Counted from the first letter of the stretch, positions 50,636 to 60,472 are shown. The stretch is 64,000 bases of DNA from Halomarina pelagica (GCF_024228315.1 NZ_CP100454.1:1426001-1490000); one strand, 5' to 3'. The notes: a model not told the origin generated them from the letters alone. Made by a program: numbers and translations.

Positions 50636-53425
50636 TCAGTCGGTCGTCGGGGCGACCTCTTCGGTCGTCGTGGACTCGCCCGCGGCCCCCCGTCGGTTCA
50701 CGACGGCGAGGACGCCGAAGAGCGCGCCGCCGAGGCCGCGGAGCACGAGGTCGAGCAGGAGGGGATCGCCGATCCCGACGGCGACCCCGAGCGCCGCGAG
50801 CAGGTCGAAGACGGCGTTGAGCAGCAGCTTCGGGGCCATGAGCAGGAACGCCGAGAGCGCGAACAGGGCGCGCTGGCCCCGACCGAGGCCGGCGTAGAGG
50901 AAGCCGATGACGGTCGCGCCGAGCGCGACGACGCCGAGGAACACGCCGGCGATAGGTACGAGCACCTCGAGGAGGAAGAACGCCGGATCGGCGACCGCGC
51001 CGAGACCGACCACCGTCGCGTTCTCGCCGGTCCCCCTGATAAGCAGGATGCCGGGCGTGAGAACGAACGCGAACGGAACGATGGCCTTGTTCAGCGACAG
51101 CGAGAACGCCTCGACGCCCGTCTTGAACGGGTCGGACTTCGCGATCCCGCTCGCCGCGTAGGCGGCGACGGCTACCGGCGGCGTGATGTCGGCGATGACG
51201 CCGAAGTAGAGGACGAACAGGTGCGCCGCGAGCACCGGGATGGCGCTCAGTTCGGTGATGGCGGGGACGAGCAGCGCCGAGAGGATGATGTACGTCACCG
51301 TCGTCGGCATCCCCATCCCGAGGATGATGGCCGAGATGGCCGTCACGACGAGCAGGAGGACGATGGAGCCGCCCGCGAGGTTGGCGATGAGCTGGACCAG
51401 GTTCGGCCCCAGCCCGGTCGACGCGACGACGCCGGGGATGATGCCGGCGGCGGCGACGGCGATGACGACCTCGACGGCCGTCCGCGCACCCGCGTTCATC
51501 GACTGGAGGACGAACCCGCCGTACGTGAACGGAGCGTTGTCCGTCAATCGTGGCCGGTTCAGCAGGTCGGCGGTCTCCTCGACCGCCTCGTCGACCTGCG
51601 CGTCGTAGTCGAGCAGCGGCGAGTCGAGGTGCGGGCGCAGCAACAGGGTGGCGAGGCTCACCACGATGACGATCGTTCCCAGATCGCCGAGCGCGCCGTA
51701 GGCCGCGGTCCGCAGGCCGACGCCCCCGTCGCCGGCACCCGTGACGAGGCCGACCAGGCCCGTTCCGGTGACGAGATACGCCGCGAACGAGCCGAGCGTG
51801 AGCATCGCGACGACGCCGATCAGCGGGAGGCGGGTCCGCTCGTTGTACGCCGCCACGAACGCGATCAGCGCCATGATGGCGACGAGCGTGAACCACGCGG
51901 AGCGCGCGACCGACAGCCGCGCGATCAGCAGGTAGTAGAGCAACAGGACGACGGGGACGAGGTAGAACCACCCGCGGCGGACGTGCGTCCGCGTGTCGAT
52001 GACCTCGTCCTTCGACAGGCCGCCGATGCCGACCCGGGAGGCCTCCAGGTGGACCATCACCCAGACGCCGAAGAAGAACACGACCGCCGGGACGGCCGCC
52101 GCGGTGATGATGTCGGAGAACGGCGTCCCCGTGTACTGGATCATCAGGAACGCCGCCGCCCCCATCACCGGCGGGAGGATCTGTCCCCCGGAGGAGGCGG
52201 AGGACTCGACCGCGCCGGAGAACTCGGGGCTGTAGCCCGAGCGCTTCATCAGCGGGATCGTGAACGCACCCGTCGTGACGGTGTTGGCGATAGACGACCC
52301 GGAGATGGTACCCATGAACCCCGACGCGAGGACGGACGCCTTCGCGGGGCCGCCCTTGCGCGTCCCCGTCGCGGCGTAGGCGAGGTCGATGAACCACTGG
52401 CCCGCACCGCTGGTCTCGAGGAACGCCCCGAACAGGATGAAGATGTAGATGAACTGGACGCTCACCGAGACGGGGATGCCGAAGACCCCGTTGTTGACGT
52501 TGTACCAGAGGTTCTGGACGATCTCTGCCCACGAGAACTGATCGATCGCGAGCACCCCAACGACGGGCGTATCGACGGAGATGAGGTGCCCGTAGTGGGC
52601 GTAGACGATGAAAGACGCCACGATGATCGTGAGCGGCAGGCCGAGCGTCCGGCGGGTCGCCTCGAGCACCATCAGCACCCCGACGATGCCGACGAGGTAG
52701 GCGTAGGAGAGCGTATCGAGCGGGATACCGAGCGCGGAGATCGCCTGCACCGGCACCGCGAGGAAGGTGAACACTTCCTGGATCGGCGCGCCCTGGTCGA
52801 TGCCGAACAGCCGGAGGTTCAGGATCTCCTCGAAGTCGGTGACGATGTACCCGCCCGCCATGATCGAGAACAGGACGAACAGCGCGTCGAGCGGCGTGAC
52901 GCGTTCGAAGTCGTCATCGACCATGAACCACCGCACGCCGCGTCGGACGCCCTCGGCGGCGCGGGTGGCGGGACTGGACGCCCCGAAGCGCGTCCGGACC
53001 GCGGGGACGACCCTCGCGAGCCGACGACTGAGGAAGCCGTCGCCCGTCGTCGTCGGGAACAGGAGGAACGCCAGCACGAGCGCGAACGTGACGTGGATGG
53101 CGTTGACCTGCAACGCCTGTAGCTGTCCCAGATCCACGGTGACGCCGAACGGGAGCGTGAGTTCGAAGTCCTGCCCGCGCGCGGCGAGCCACATCTGGAA
53201 CGCCGAGAAGAGGATCCCGATGACCGAGACGAGCACGGCCGTCGCGCCGCGCAGGTCGCGCTTGCGCTCGATCTCCTGTCTGAGTTCCTCCCGCTCCTCC
53301 TCGGAGAGTACGTCGTCGTCCGCCGGGGAGTCGACGGTCCCGCCGTCGGGTCTGCGGGGCGGGTGGTTCGACTCGTCGGCGTCGGCGAGCGGGCGGTTCG
53401 TCCGGGAGTGCGTATCGTCCGTCAT
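50636..53425 (-). CDS. TRAP transporter fused permease (TAXI type)
   Basis: This 929-residue protein has about 18-20 membrane helices: a small-subunit-like (DctQ) N-terminal part and a large DctM-type part. Key stretches are SGSSIANTVTTGAF, PPVMGAAAFLM and LGMGMPTTVTYI. TRAP transporters use ion gradients, sodium being likely in a halophile, to import organic acids captured by a binding protein. The acidic N-terminal 50 residues are cytoplasmic. It is the last gene of a leftward operon (binding protein, DUF1850, permease) and overlaps the DUF1850 gene by 4 bp. Confidence 0.95.
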   Translation of the reverse strand: MTDDTHSRTNRPLADADESNHPPRRPDGGTVDSPADDDVLSEEEREELRQEIERKRDLRGATAVLVSVIGILFSAFQMWLAARGQDFELTLPFGVTVDLGQLQALQVNAIHVTFALVLAFLLFPTTTGDGFLSRRLARVVPAVRTRFGASSPATRAAEGVRRGVRWFMVDDDFERVTPLDALFVLFSIMAGGYIVTDFEEILNLRLFGIDQGAPIQEVFTFLAVPVQAISALGIPLDTLSYAYLVGIVGVLMVLEATRRTLGLPLTIIVASFIVYAHYGHLISVDTPVVGVLAIDQFSWAEIVQNLWYNVNNGVFGIPVSVSVQFIYIFILFGAFLETSGAGQWFIDLAYAATGTRKGGPAKASVLASGFMGTISGSSIANTVTTGAFTIPLMKRSGYSPEFSGAVESSASSGGQILPPVMGAAAFLMIQYTGTPFSDIITAAAVPAVVFFFGVWVMVHLEASRVGIGGLSKDEVIDTRTHVRRGWFYLVPVVLLLYYLLIARLSVARSAWFTLVAIMALIAFVAAYNERTRLPLIGVVAMLTLGSFAAYLVTGTGLVGLVTGAGDGGVGLRTAAYGALGDLGTIVIVVSLATLLLRPHLDSPLLDYDAQVDEAVEETADLLNRPRLTDNAPFTYGGFVLQSMNAGARTAVEVVIAVAAAGIIPGVVASTGLGPNLVQLIANLAGGSIVLLLVVTAISAIILGMGMPTTVTYIILSALLVPAITELSAIPVLAAHLFVLYFGVIADITPPVAVAAYAASGIAKSDPFKTGVEAFSLSLNKAIVPFAFVLTPGILLIRGTGENATVVGLGAVADPAFFLLEVLVPIAGVFLGVVALGATVIGFLYAGLGRGQRALFALSAFLLMAPKLLLNAVFDLLAALGVAVGIGDPLLLDLVLRGLGGALFGVLAVVNRRGAAGESTTTEEVAPTTD

Positions 53426-53913
53426 GATAGGTACGAGAGGGCGACGTCGAGCGCGGAGCGCTGGGCGATCGAGAGGCGGACTGACCGCGCGTCGGAGCGG
53501 GCGACGAGGTCGTAGGTTCGGTTACCGACGTGGAGTTCGTGCCCGGCGACGCGGCCGGGCTTCACGTATAGTTCTTCGCCGGCCCACGCCGGGTCGAACG
53601 TGAGGTTGCCGTCCTCGGCGAGCGTCACGTTCGCGCGGGCGGGGAGCCCCCAGCCGTACGACTGAAACTCCATGCGCGTCATGACGAGTCGGTCGTCCCT
53701 GACGGCGTAGACGTCGAGCACCCGCGTCTTCTCGACGCTGTGAGTGTACTCGAGCGCGACTGTCGCGTTCTCCTCGACCGGGACGACGAGCAGCCGTTCG
53801 CCCGTCTGGGCGTCCGAGACGACGAGCGCCTGGCCGGCGGGCACCGCCGCCGCTCCTCCCACCGCGAGCAGACAGACGAAAACCGCCGCGAACGCCCGAA
53901 CTGCGGTTCGCAT
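53422..53913 (-). CDS. DUF1850 protein of the TRAP operon
   Basis: This 163-residue protein begins with a signal peptide (about 1-24) followed by a beta-rich domain with LEYTHSVEKTRVLDVY and EFQSYGWGLPA, the conserved core of DUF1850. Genes of this family are almost always next to TAXI-type TRAP transporters, as here, and presumably encode an accessory subunit on the outer membrane face. Its stop overlaps the permease start by 4 bp. Confidence 0.9.
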   Translation of the reverse strand: MRTAVRAFAAVFVCLLAVGGAAAVPAGQALVVSDAQTGERLLVVPVEENATVALEYTHSVEKTRVLDVYAVRDDRLVMTRMEFQSYGWGLPARANVTLAEDGNLTFDPAWAGEELYVKPGRVAGHELHVGNRTYDLVARSDARSVRLSIAQRSALDVALSYLS

Positions 53914-53968
53914 CGTTACCGACCTGCGATGCCGCGCCGAATACGCTTTGCGACATCGGCGCGGGCCA

Positions 53969-55039
53969 TCAGTTGGCGCTCTCGTTGCTCGAGCTGTCGT
54001 TGCCCGACTGGTTGGTCGCGTTGCCGCCGCTGCCGCCGCTGCCGAAGTACGCCTTCGCGCCGGGGTGCAGCGGGATGGACATCCCTTCCTGGGCGCTGTC
54101 TTTCGTGATGAACTGCTGTTTGATGCTGATCTCACTCGTGTTGTCGAAGATGGCGGCGGTAACCTCCTCGACGGTCTTCTCCGGCACCTCGGCGGTCGTC
54201 GCGATCATCGCCTGTACGGAGACGGTCGGGACGGGCTGCTGGTTGTCGTAGGTCCCCTCCGGAATCTCGTCCTCCGCGTAGAACGGCGCGGCGTCGAGGA
54301 CCTTCTGGCGGTTCTGACCCTCGATGGGGACGATGACCAGGTCCTCCGTGGTCGCGAGTTCGTTGACGGCACCGACGGGCCACCCGCCGACGACGAAGGC
54401 GGCGTCGGCGTCGCCGTTCTTCAACTGCTCGGCCGCGCGCGAGAACCCGGTGTTCTGCTCGTCGTACTCGGTGATACCGAGGGCCTCGAGGATCTGGACG
54501 GCGTTGACCTGCGTGCCGCTCCCGATGTCGCCCGTGTTGATCGTCTTGCCCTGGAGGTCGGCGGGCTTCGTGATCCCCGTCTCCGCCAGCGTGACGATGT
54601 GGATCGTCTCGGGGTAGAGCGTGGCGACGCCGCGGAGGTTCTTGATGGCGTTCCCCTTGAACGCCTCGATGCCCTCGCCGTTGTACGCGAAGTAGGCGAT
54701 GTCGTTCTGGATGAGCGCGAAGTCCGCGTCCCCCTGCGAGAGGCTGCCGACGTTCTCGACGCTCGCCCCCGTCGAGCGGACGGTGACCTTGTAGTCCGTG
54801 TTGTCCTGGATGATGCCCTTCAGCTGGTTGGACAGGGGGAAGTACGTCCCACCGGTCCCGCCAGCGTCCCACGTGAGGCGGTTAGAACCGCCGCCACCGC
54901 CGCCACCACCACCAGAGCCATTGCCGTCGCCGGAGCCGTTACCGTCGCCGCCACCGCCGCCGGCGCACCCGGCGAGGAGGGATGCTCCGACTGCACCGAC
55001 CGCAGTCAAAAACGTTCGTCGATTAGCACGTTGCGTCAT
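53969..55039 (-). CDS. TAXI family TRAP transporter solute-binding lipoprotein
   Basis: This 356-residue protein has a combined Tat/lipoprotein signal: RRTFLTAVGAVGASLLAGC with lipobox LAGC (Cys25), followed by a Gly/Asp/Ser linker (26-51). The mature domain is a TAXI periplasmic-binding fold with GGTGGTYFPLSNQL, RSTGASVENV, the DADFALIQND stretch and NTGDIGSGTQVNA. It would capture a carboxylate such as glutamate or 2-oxoglutarate and deliver it to the permease. The start ATG 55039 follows a TATA-like TATCTATATTCC (55061-55072) by 28 nt. Confidence 0.93.
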   Translation of the reverse strand: MTQRANRRTFLTAVGAVGASLLAGCAGGGGGDGNGSGDGNGSGGGGGGGGGSNRLTWDAGGTGGTYFPLSNQLKGIIQDNTDYKVTVRSTGASVENVGSLSQGDADFALIQNDIAYFAYNGEGIEAFKGNAIKNLRGVATLYPETIHIVTLAETGITKPADLQGKTINTGDIGSGTQVNAVQILEALGITEYDEQNTGFSRAAEQLKNGDADAAFVVGGWPVGAVNELATTEDLVIVPIEGQNRQKVLDAAPFYAEDEIPEGTYDNQQPVPTVSVQAMIATTAEVPEKTVEEVTAAIFDNTSEISIKQQFITKDSAQEGMSIPLHPGAKAYFGSGGSGGNATNQSGNDSSSNESAN

Positions 55040-55060
55040 AGCGTATTGTATCCCCGTGGG

Positions 55061-55072
55061 GGAATATAGATA
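55061..55072 (-). promoter_or_regulatory. TATA box for the TRAP transporter operon
   Basis: Read on this strand, TATCTATATTCC is centred 28 nt before ATG 55039. It is AT-richer than most boxes in this window and probably drives all three TRAP genes. Confidence 0.65.
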
Positions 55073-55216
55073 CACCGTTATCGACGCTCACTGGTTGGTA
55101 GTACCACGGTTACGATCCCCGCACTTCCCGTCCCGCCCGCTGTTTCGGTAGCTCCCTCGACACTACCCGGCGACGCGTCCGACGGCGTTACCATCCCCGC
55201 GCGCGTATCCCGGTCC

Positions 55217-56452
55217 GTGACCGTCAAACGCGCGCGGACCGTCCTCGCTGCGACCGTCTTCGCGGTCCTGTTCGCCCAGGTGCTGCTGTATCCGGGCGTC
55301 ACCGACCTCGTCGCGCTCTGGACTGACGCGCCCGCCGGGGAATCGCTCGCGGAGACGGGCCTCGACGCTGGCAAGTGGTTCCTCGCGGCCGAGTTCGCCG
55401 GGTTCGTCCTCTTCGCGGGCGCGTGGGGTGCGCTCAGCGACGCGCTCGGACGGCGCGTCCCGCTCGTCACGGCCGGTGCGCTGGGCGGCGCGCTCGGCTA
55501 CGCGGCGCTCGCCGGTCTCGCCCTCGTCGACGCCTCCTTCGGGACCGTCCTCCTCGTCCGGTTCGCGCAGGGCGCGCTGACGATCGGCGCGTTCTCGCTC
55601 GCGATGACGATGCTGATGGACCTCGACGGCGGCCACGGGCGGAACATGGGCGCGGCCGGCATCGCCATCGGTCTCGGGACGGCCCTCGGCGCGCCCGTCG
55701 GCGGCCGCCTCGCCGACCTCGATCCGATCGCGCCGGTCGTCGCCGCTGGCGCGCTGCTCGTCCTCCCGGGGCTGGTCGTCCTGCTCGTCGAGGACCGCGC
55801 GCCCGGCGGGCGGGAGGGCGAGGGAGCGCTCGCCGCGCTCTCGAGTCTCCGGGCCCGACCCGCGCTCTCGCTCCCCTACGCCTTCGGGTTCATCGATCGG
55901 CTGACGGCGGGGTTCTTCGCGCTCGTCGGCACCGTCTACCTCCGCTCCGCCTTCGACCTCGACGCGACGGCGACGGGGCTCCTGCTCGGCGCGTTCTTCG
56001 CGCCGTTCGCGCTCCTGCAGTACCCGATGGGCGTGCTCTCCGACCGCATCGGGCGGAAGGTCCCCATCGCGCTCGGGTCGACGCTGTACGGCCTCGTCGT
56101 CGTCGGCGTCGTCCTCGCGCCGACGGTCCCGCTGGTCGCCGTCCTGCTGGTGCTGACGGGCGTCACCGGGGCGTTCATGTCGCCCGCGACGATGGCGCTC
56201 GTGACCGACCTCGCCGCGGAGCGCGATCGGGGGGTCGCCATGGGCGGCTACAACGTCGTCGGCTCGTTCGGCTTCCTGGTCGGCATCGTCGGCGGCGGGA
56301 CGCTCGCCGACGCGTTCGGCTTCACGGTCGCCTTCGTCGTCGTGGGCCTCGCCGAGGTCGTCCTCGCGGCGGCGGCGCTCCCGGCGCTCTCGCGCGTCGA
56401 CCCCGAGCGCGTCAGCGTCTTCGACCGCGGCGAGAAGGGAGAGAGCGCCTGA
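55217..56452 (+). CDS. MFS transporter
   Basis: This 411-residue protein has twelve membrane helices. The loop 2-3 motif GALSDALGRRVPL and its second-half counterpart GVLSDRIGRKVPI are classic major-facilitator signatures. The start is GTG 55217. The closest general type is drug/H+ antiporters of the MdtG/multidrug group, but substrate is not deducible. It is divergent from the TRAP operon and probably monocistronic. Confidence 0.92.
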   Translation: MTVKRARTVLAATVFAVLFAQVLLYPGVTDLVALWTDAPAGESLAETGLDAGKWFLAAEFAGFVLFAGAWGALSDALGRRVPLVTAGALGGALGYAALAGLALVDASFGTVLLVRFAQGALTIGAFSLAMTMLMDLDGGHGRNMGAAGIAIGLGTALGAPVGGRLADLDPIAPVVAAGALLVLPGLVVLLVEDRAPGGREGEGALAALSSLRARPALSLPYAFGFIDRLTAGFFALVGTVYLRSAFDLDATATGLLLGAFFAPFALLQYPMGVLSDRIGRKVPIALGSTLYGLVVVGVVLAPTVPLVAVLLVLTGVTGAFMSPATMALVTDLAAERDRGVAMGGYNVVGSFGFLVGIVGGGTLADAFGFTVAFVVVGLAEVVLAAAALPALSRVDPERVSVFDRGEKGESA

Positions 56453-56524
56453 GCACCGAGCGCTCGGCGCGGGTTCGGTCGTTCGATCGGGCGTGCGGGC
56501 GTGGTCGCTATCGACGGGGCGGCC

Positions 56525-58879
56525 CTAGACCGACTCTTCGTCGACCGGCTCGCCGTTGACCTTCAGGTCGGCGTCGCCCCTGACGTCGAACTCGACGATC
56601 TCGCCGGAGTAGCGGTAGACGTCCCAGCCGCCCGCGATGACGCCCTCGGCGGCCCCGTCGGCGACGCGGTCCTCGGTGCCGAAGTCGGGGTCGAACGCGA
56701 TGTCCCCGCTCACCTCGACGTGGTACGGCAGGAGTTCGCCGGGATCGCCCTTGATCGAGATCGTGTTGGGCAGGTCGTCGCTCGACTCCGTCTTCTCCCC
56801 GCCGTCGGTCCCCAGCTCGTCGGGATCGACGAAGGTGCCGTTGACGCTGACCTCGGCCTGGCCGTCGATGTCGAACTCGGCGATCTCCCCGGAGAAGCGG
56901 TAGACGTCCCAGCCCCCCGCGAGGACGCCCCGCGCGGTGTTACCGCTCACGACGTCCTCGGTGCCGAAGTCGGGGTCGAGTTCGATCGCGCCGTCGACGA
57001 CGACGCGGTACGGGGAGACGGCGTCCGACCGGATGGAGAGGACGTTCGGCAGCGACTGCGGCGTCGCGCCGGACGCGGTCGCACCGTCGCCCCCGTCGCC
57101 CCCTCCGGACGACCCGTCGGACGATCCACCGGACGATCCGTCGGACGATCCGTCGGTCGAGGCGGTCTCGACCTCGACGTCTCCGCCCGTCGCCGCGCCG
57201 TCCGAGGAGGCGTCGTCGGAACCGGACGAGCCGTCGGACGAACCGCCATCGGTCGCGTTACCGTCATCCGATTCGCCGGACGAGCCGTCGCCGTCGTCCG
57301 AGCCGGTCGTCTCGTTCGAACCCGTCGAGCCGTCGCCGGTGGGTTCGCCCCCCTCGCCGGCCTCGCTTCCCTCGTCCGTGTCCGCGCTCTGCGACGCCGA
57401 CGAGTCGGACCCGCCGTCGCTCGAGGAGCCGTCGTCGGAGGACCCGCCGGAACTCGCGCCGCCGTCGGGATCGGGGAGCGGACACGAGCCGCTCTCGTCG
57501 ATGTTCGAGGTGGCGACGCCGGCGTCGTCCTCGACGACGGTCTCGCCGGGAACGTCGATGGTGCTGTCCTTCACCGTACAGCCGCTGGCGTGGCGGACGA
57601 CGACGCCGTCGTACCCCCCGTCGAGCGAGATGCAGGAGTCGGTGACGGACGACCCCGACCGCCCCACGATCTCGATGCCGCCGCGGTGGGGGTCGTCGTC
57701 GCCGCCGGTGATGCTCACCCCCTCGACGGTGATCGCCGCGTCGTCGATTTCGCTCGACGGCGCGCGCGCGAAGATGTTCGCGTGCCGCGTCTCGTTGCGG
57801 AACCGGCAGTTCCGGACGGTCATCGCGCCCGCGGTACCGGAGACGCGCAGCAGGCCGCCGCTGACGTCGGCGGACTCGAGGACGAACTCGCAGTTCTCGA
57901 CGTAACCGCCCTCCTTCGCGTAGTCCCCCGACTCCCACCAGAGGGCGCGGACGTTGTCGAACGCCTCGGGGTCGTTGTCGGCCGTGTCGGTGTCGACGAC
58001 GAACGTCGAACCCCTCACGTAGGACCCCTCGCCGGCGATCCGAACCGACGCGATGTCGTTGTTCTTGAAGTAACAGTCCTCGATGCGGATGTCTCCCTGA
58101 CACCGGCTCGCGTAGATGCCGTTCTCGCCGGCCTCCTCGACGTGCGAGTTGCGGATGTAGAGCGTCCCCCGGTGCTTGTGACCGACGAACAGCGCCTGCG
58201 TCCCGCTCGGGTACCGGCCCACCGCGCCGCCGCCGCGGCGGACGTAGCCGTCGATGACGCCGGTACCGTCCTCGTCGTAGATGTACGGCGCGAGGCCGCG
58301 CTGGCCGCTCCGCGCGTTGTATCCGGCGATCTCGACGTCGTGGAACTGGAGGTTGTCGTTAGGAGCGAGGTACAGGCCGACGGCGGTCTCACCGTCCTCG
58401 TACTGCTGGAGCGTGAAGTTCTCGTAGAGGTGCCCGCGCCCCCAGCGGATCGTCAGGAAGAGCTCGTTGTACCCCTCGGGGAAGACGAACTGCGTGTCCC
58501 GGCGACTCCCGCCGGTCCCCCGGATGCCGAAGTCGTCGAGCTGGAAGTGCTCCTGCTCTCTCGTCGCGAGGTACTCGCCCGGCGGGAACTCGATGAGCGT
58601 CCCGCTCTGGATCGCGCCCGCGAGCGCGTCGTCGATCGGTTCGTTCCCGTTCGGATCCATCCCGAGGTCCTCGACGGCGTTCAGGACGCGATCGAACTCG
58701 ATGCCGTGCCGCGTCGCGCCCTCGGCGCTCGCGGGTACGGCGGAGCCGAGGAGGCCGAGCGACGCGGTAGTGGCCGCCCCCATCCGGAGATACGACCGCC
58801 GGTCGAGACGCGGTCCGGAGCCCTCGCTCCCCTTTTTCTCATCTGTCAGCTGGTCGGTACCAGGGTGATTCCCAGTCAT
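56525..58879 (-). CDS. Tat-exported right-handed beta-helix protein with two C-terminal repeat domains
   Basis: This 784-residue protein has a twin-arginine signal (DRRSYLRMG at about 26), a right-handed beta-helix (about 60-465), a long Ser/Gly/Asp linker (about 470-605) and two copies of the 80-residue C-terminal domain (about 611-688 and 701-780; core GGWDVYRFSG and FDIDGQAEV). The region just after the signal, RHGIEFDRVLNAVEDLGMDP, is identical to that of the protein at 18813-21536, so the two are paralogues, here with two domain copies instead of four. A CTAAAG-containing TATA-like site lies about 25 nt upstream of ATG 58879. Function is probably carbohydrate-related and extracellular. 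Confidence 0.85.
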   Translation of the reverse strand: MTGNHPGTDQLTDEKKGSEGSGPRLDRRSYLRMGAATTASLGLLGSAVPASAEGATRHGIEFDRVLNAVEDLGMDPNGNEPIDDALAGAIQSGTLIEFPPGEYLATREQEHFQLDDFGIRGTGGSRRDTQFVFPEGYNELFLTIRWGRGHLYENFTLQQYEDGETAVGLYLAPNDNLQFHDVEIAGYNARSGQRGLAPYIYDEDGTGVIDGYVRRGGGAVGRYPSGTQALFVGHKHRGTLYIRNSHVEEAGENGIYASRCQGDIRIEDCYFKNNDIASVRIAGEGSYVRGSTFVVDTDTADNDPEAFDNVRALWWESGDYAKEGGYVENCEFVLESADVSGGLLRVSGTAGAMTVRNCRFRNETRHANIFARAPSSEIDDAAITVEGVSITGGDDDPHRGGIEIVGRSGSSVTDSCISLDGGYDGVVVRHASGCTVKDSTIDVPGETVVEDDAGVATSNIDESGSCPLPDPDGGASSGGSSDDGSSSDGGSDSSASQSADTDEGSEAGEGGEPTGDGSTGSNETTGSDDGDGSSGESDDGNATDGGSSDGSSGSDDASSDGAATGGDVEVETASTDGSSDGSSGGSSDGSSGGGDGGDGATASGATPQSLPNVLSIRSDAVSPYRVVVDGAIELDPDFGTEDVVSGNTARGVLAGGWDVYRFSGEIAEFDIDGQAEVSVNGTFVDPDELGTDGGEKTESSDDLPNTISIKGDPGELLPYHVEVSGDIAFDPDFGTEDRVADGAAEGVIAGGWDVYRYSGEIVEFDVRGDADLKVNGEPVDEESV

Positions 58880-59203
58880 TGACTCGTCGGGATTGCTTTA
58901 GACGAAGGTTATGAAATTTTTGCTCTCTAAGCTTGATCCCCCTGTGAATGTATTTACCCCGTGAACGAATCGCGATACATTTACTATTGGAGAAACGTTT
59001 TGTCTCCATTCGAAAAGTATCGTTCGTACATATTCTCTAAAGCCGTTAGTTGTATTTCAGCTAGTAACAATGTCCTCGACTGTGACCGCTTTCTCGCCGT
59101 CGATCTCGATGTATCACGCGCGCAAACTACTCGGGAAGTAGATAGTGGTCGGTACCGACGAGTCCCGGGATCGCGGCCGTCGTCTCCGACGGCGCGGGGA
59201 CGA
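58880..59203. other. AT-rich intergenic region, no supported gene
   Basis: These 324 bp are the upstream region of the beta-helix gene and the 3' flank of the aminotransferase gene. The centre (58900-59070) is AT-rich, with a small hairpin GGAGA/TCTCC at about 58989-59008. No open frame has haloarchaeal codon bias. Confidence 0.45.
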
Positions 59204-60373
59204 TCAGTCGAGCGCGCCCTCGGTGGCCGACGTGCCCGCTTCGACGTCCGCGCTGACGCCGGCGTCGTTCAGGGCTTCGCCGACCGTGCGTACGCCCCGG
59301 ATCACGTGTTCGGGGGTGAGGTTCCCCATGTTGCTCACGCGGAAGATCTCGCCGCCGAGGTGGGCCTGCCCGCCGGAGAGGCTCACGTTGCGCTCCTTCA
59401 CCGCGTCGAAGAACGCCGAGGAGCGGTCGCCGCGGACGGCTTCGGGGAGGGACGTCGCGGTGACCGTGTTCGACCGTTCGGTCGGTCCCGCGGCGTTCGG
59501 GAAGGGGTCCAGTCCGAGCGCGTCGAACCCCGCGCGGAACGCCCGCGCCTGTCGGCGGTGGCGCTCGATGCGCGCCGGCATCCCCTCGGCTTCGATCTCC
59601 TCGACCGCCTCGGCGAGCGCGCGGAACAGCGGTACCGCACTCGTGAAGGGTGTCTGGTGCTGCTCGGCCTTCCGGAGGTGCCACTCCAGGTCCTCGTAGA
59701 ACGGCGCGGACTCCCCGTCGGCGCGCTCTGCGGCCCGCTCGGTGACGAACAGCGCGCTGACGCCGGGCGGCGCGGCGAGCGCCTTCTGGGCGTCGGTGAT
59801 CGCCACGTCGACGCCCCAGTCGTCGATCCGGAACTCGTCGCCGCCGATGCTCGTCACGCCGTCGACGACGAACAGGGCGTCGCGCTCGCGGACCAGTTCG
59901 CCGACCTCGGCGACCGGGTTGAGCAGGCCCGTGGAAGTCTCGTTGTGGACCATCGTGACGACGTCCGTGTCGTCGGTGATCGCCTCCGCGACGGCGTCGA
60001 GGTCGAAGGACTCGCCCCACTCGACCTCGACGGTCGTCACGCGGGCGTGGCGCTCGGCGATGCGAGCGAACCGCCGTCCGAACTTCCCGTTGACGAGCGC
60101 CACGACCTCGCTGTCGCCGTCTGCGAGGTTGGCGACGGCCATCTCCATCCCCATCGTGGCCGTCCCGTTGAGGACGAGCGGCGTCCCCTCGCCGGTGGTG
60201 CGCTCGTCGGGCGTCGAGCGCGTGAAGACGTACTCGAGGCCGTCCTGTGCCCGCTCGTAGGTCGCCTCGAACGCCGCCGAGCGGTGCGATACCATCGGCT
60301 CGTCCATCGCCCGTCGAACGCGGTCCGAGAGGGGGACGGGACCGGGATTCAACAGGAGGAACTCCTCCGACAT
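59204..60373 (-). CDS. Class V aminotransferase (alanine-glyoxylate / serine-pyruvate type)
   Basis: This 389-residue PLP enzyme has LLNPGPVPLSDRVRRAM at the N-terminus, VLNGTATMGMEMAV, VHNETSTGLLNPV, the VDGVTSIGGDEF stretch and the PLP lysine Lys197 in ITDAQKALAAPPG. This pattern is that of alanine-glyoxylate/serine-pyruvate aminotransferases. In archaea such proteins have been proposed to serve as phosphoserine aminotransferase; serA and serB in this window lack another candidate partner. GGAGGT directly precedes ATG 60373, and CGCTTATCCC (60395-60404) gives a TATA-like box 27 nt upstream. Confidence 0.93.
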   Translation of the reverse strand: MSEEFLLLNPGPVPLSDRVRRAMDEPMVSHRSAAFEATYERAQDGLEYVFTRSTPDERTTGEGTPLVLNGTATMGMEMAVANLADGDSEVVALVNGKFGRRFARIAERHARVTTVEVEWGESFDLDAVAEAITDDTDVVTMVHNETSTGLLNPVAEVGELVRERDALFVVDGVTSIGGDEFRIDDWGVDVAITDAQKALAAPPGVSALFVTERAAERADGESAPFYEDLEWHLRKAEQHQTPFTSAVPLFRALAEAVEEIEAEGMPARIERHRRQARAFRAGFDALGLDPFPNAAGPTERSNTVTATSLPEAVRGDRSSAFFDAVKERNVSLSGGQAHLGGEIFRVSNMGNLTPEHVIRGVRTVGEALNDAGVSADVEAGTSATEGALD

Positions 60374-60441
60374 ACCTCCCCCTCCGTCCGCTCGGGGATA
60401 AGCGTCCCCGTCCTCGCAAGCTTCGCCGCCGGAACGCCCCG

Positions 60442-60449
60442 TTTTTAAC
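60442..60449 (+). promoter_or_regulatory. TATA box for ligA
   Basis: TTTTTAAC is centred 27 nt before ATG 60473, a good leaderless promoter, in the short region shared with the divergent aminotransferase gene. Confidence 0.65.
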
Positions 60450-60472
60450 TCCCTCGGTCCAACTCCCGACCG

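Noticed and set aside
58961-60448. A long plus-strand frame opposite the aminotransferase
   Set aside because: Its first 45 codons cross the AT-rich intergenic region and the rest is antisense shadow; no domain is visible.
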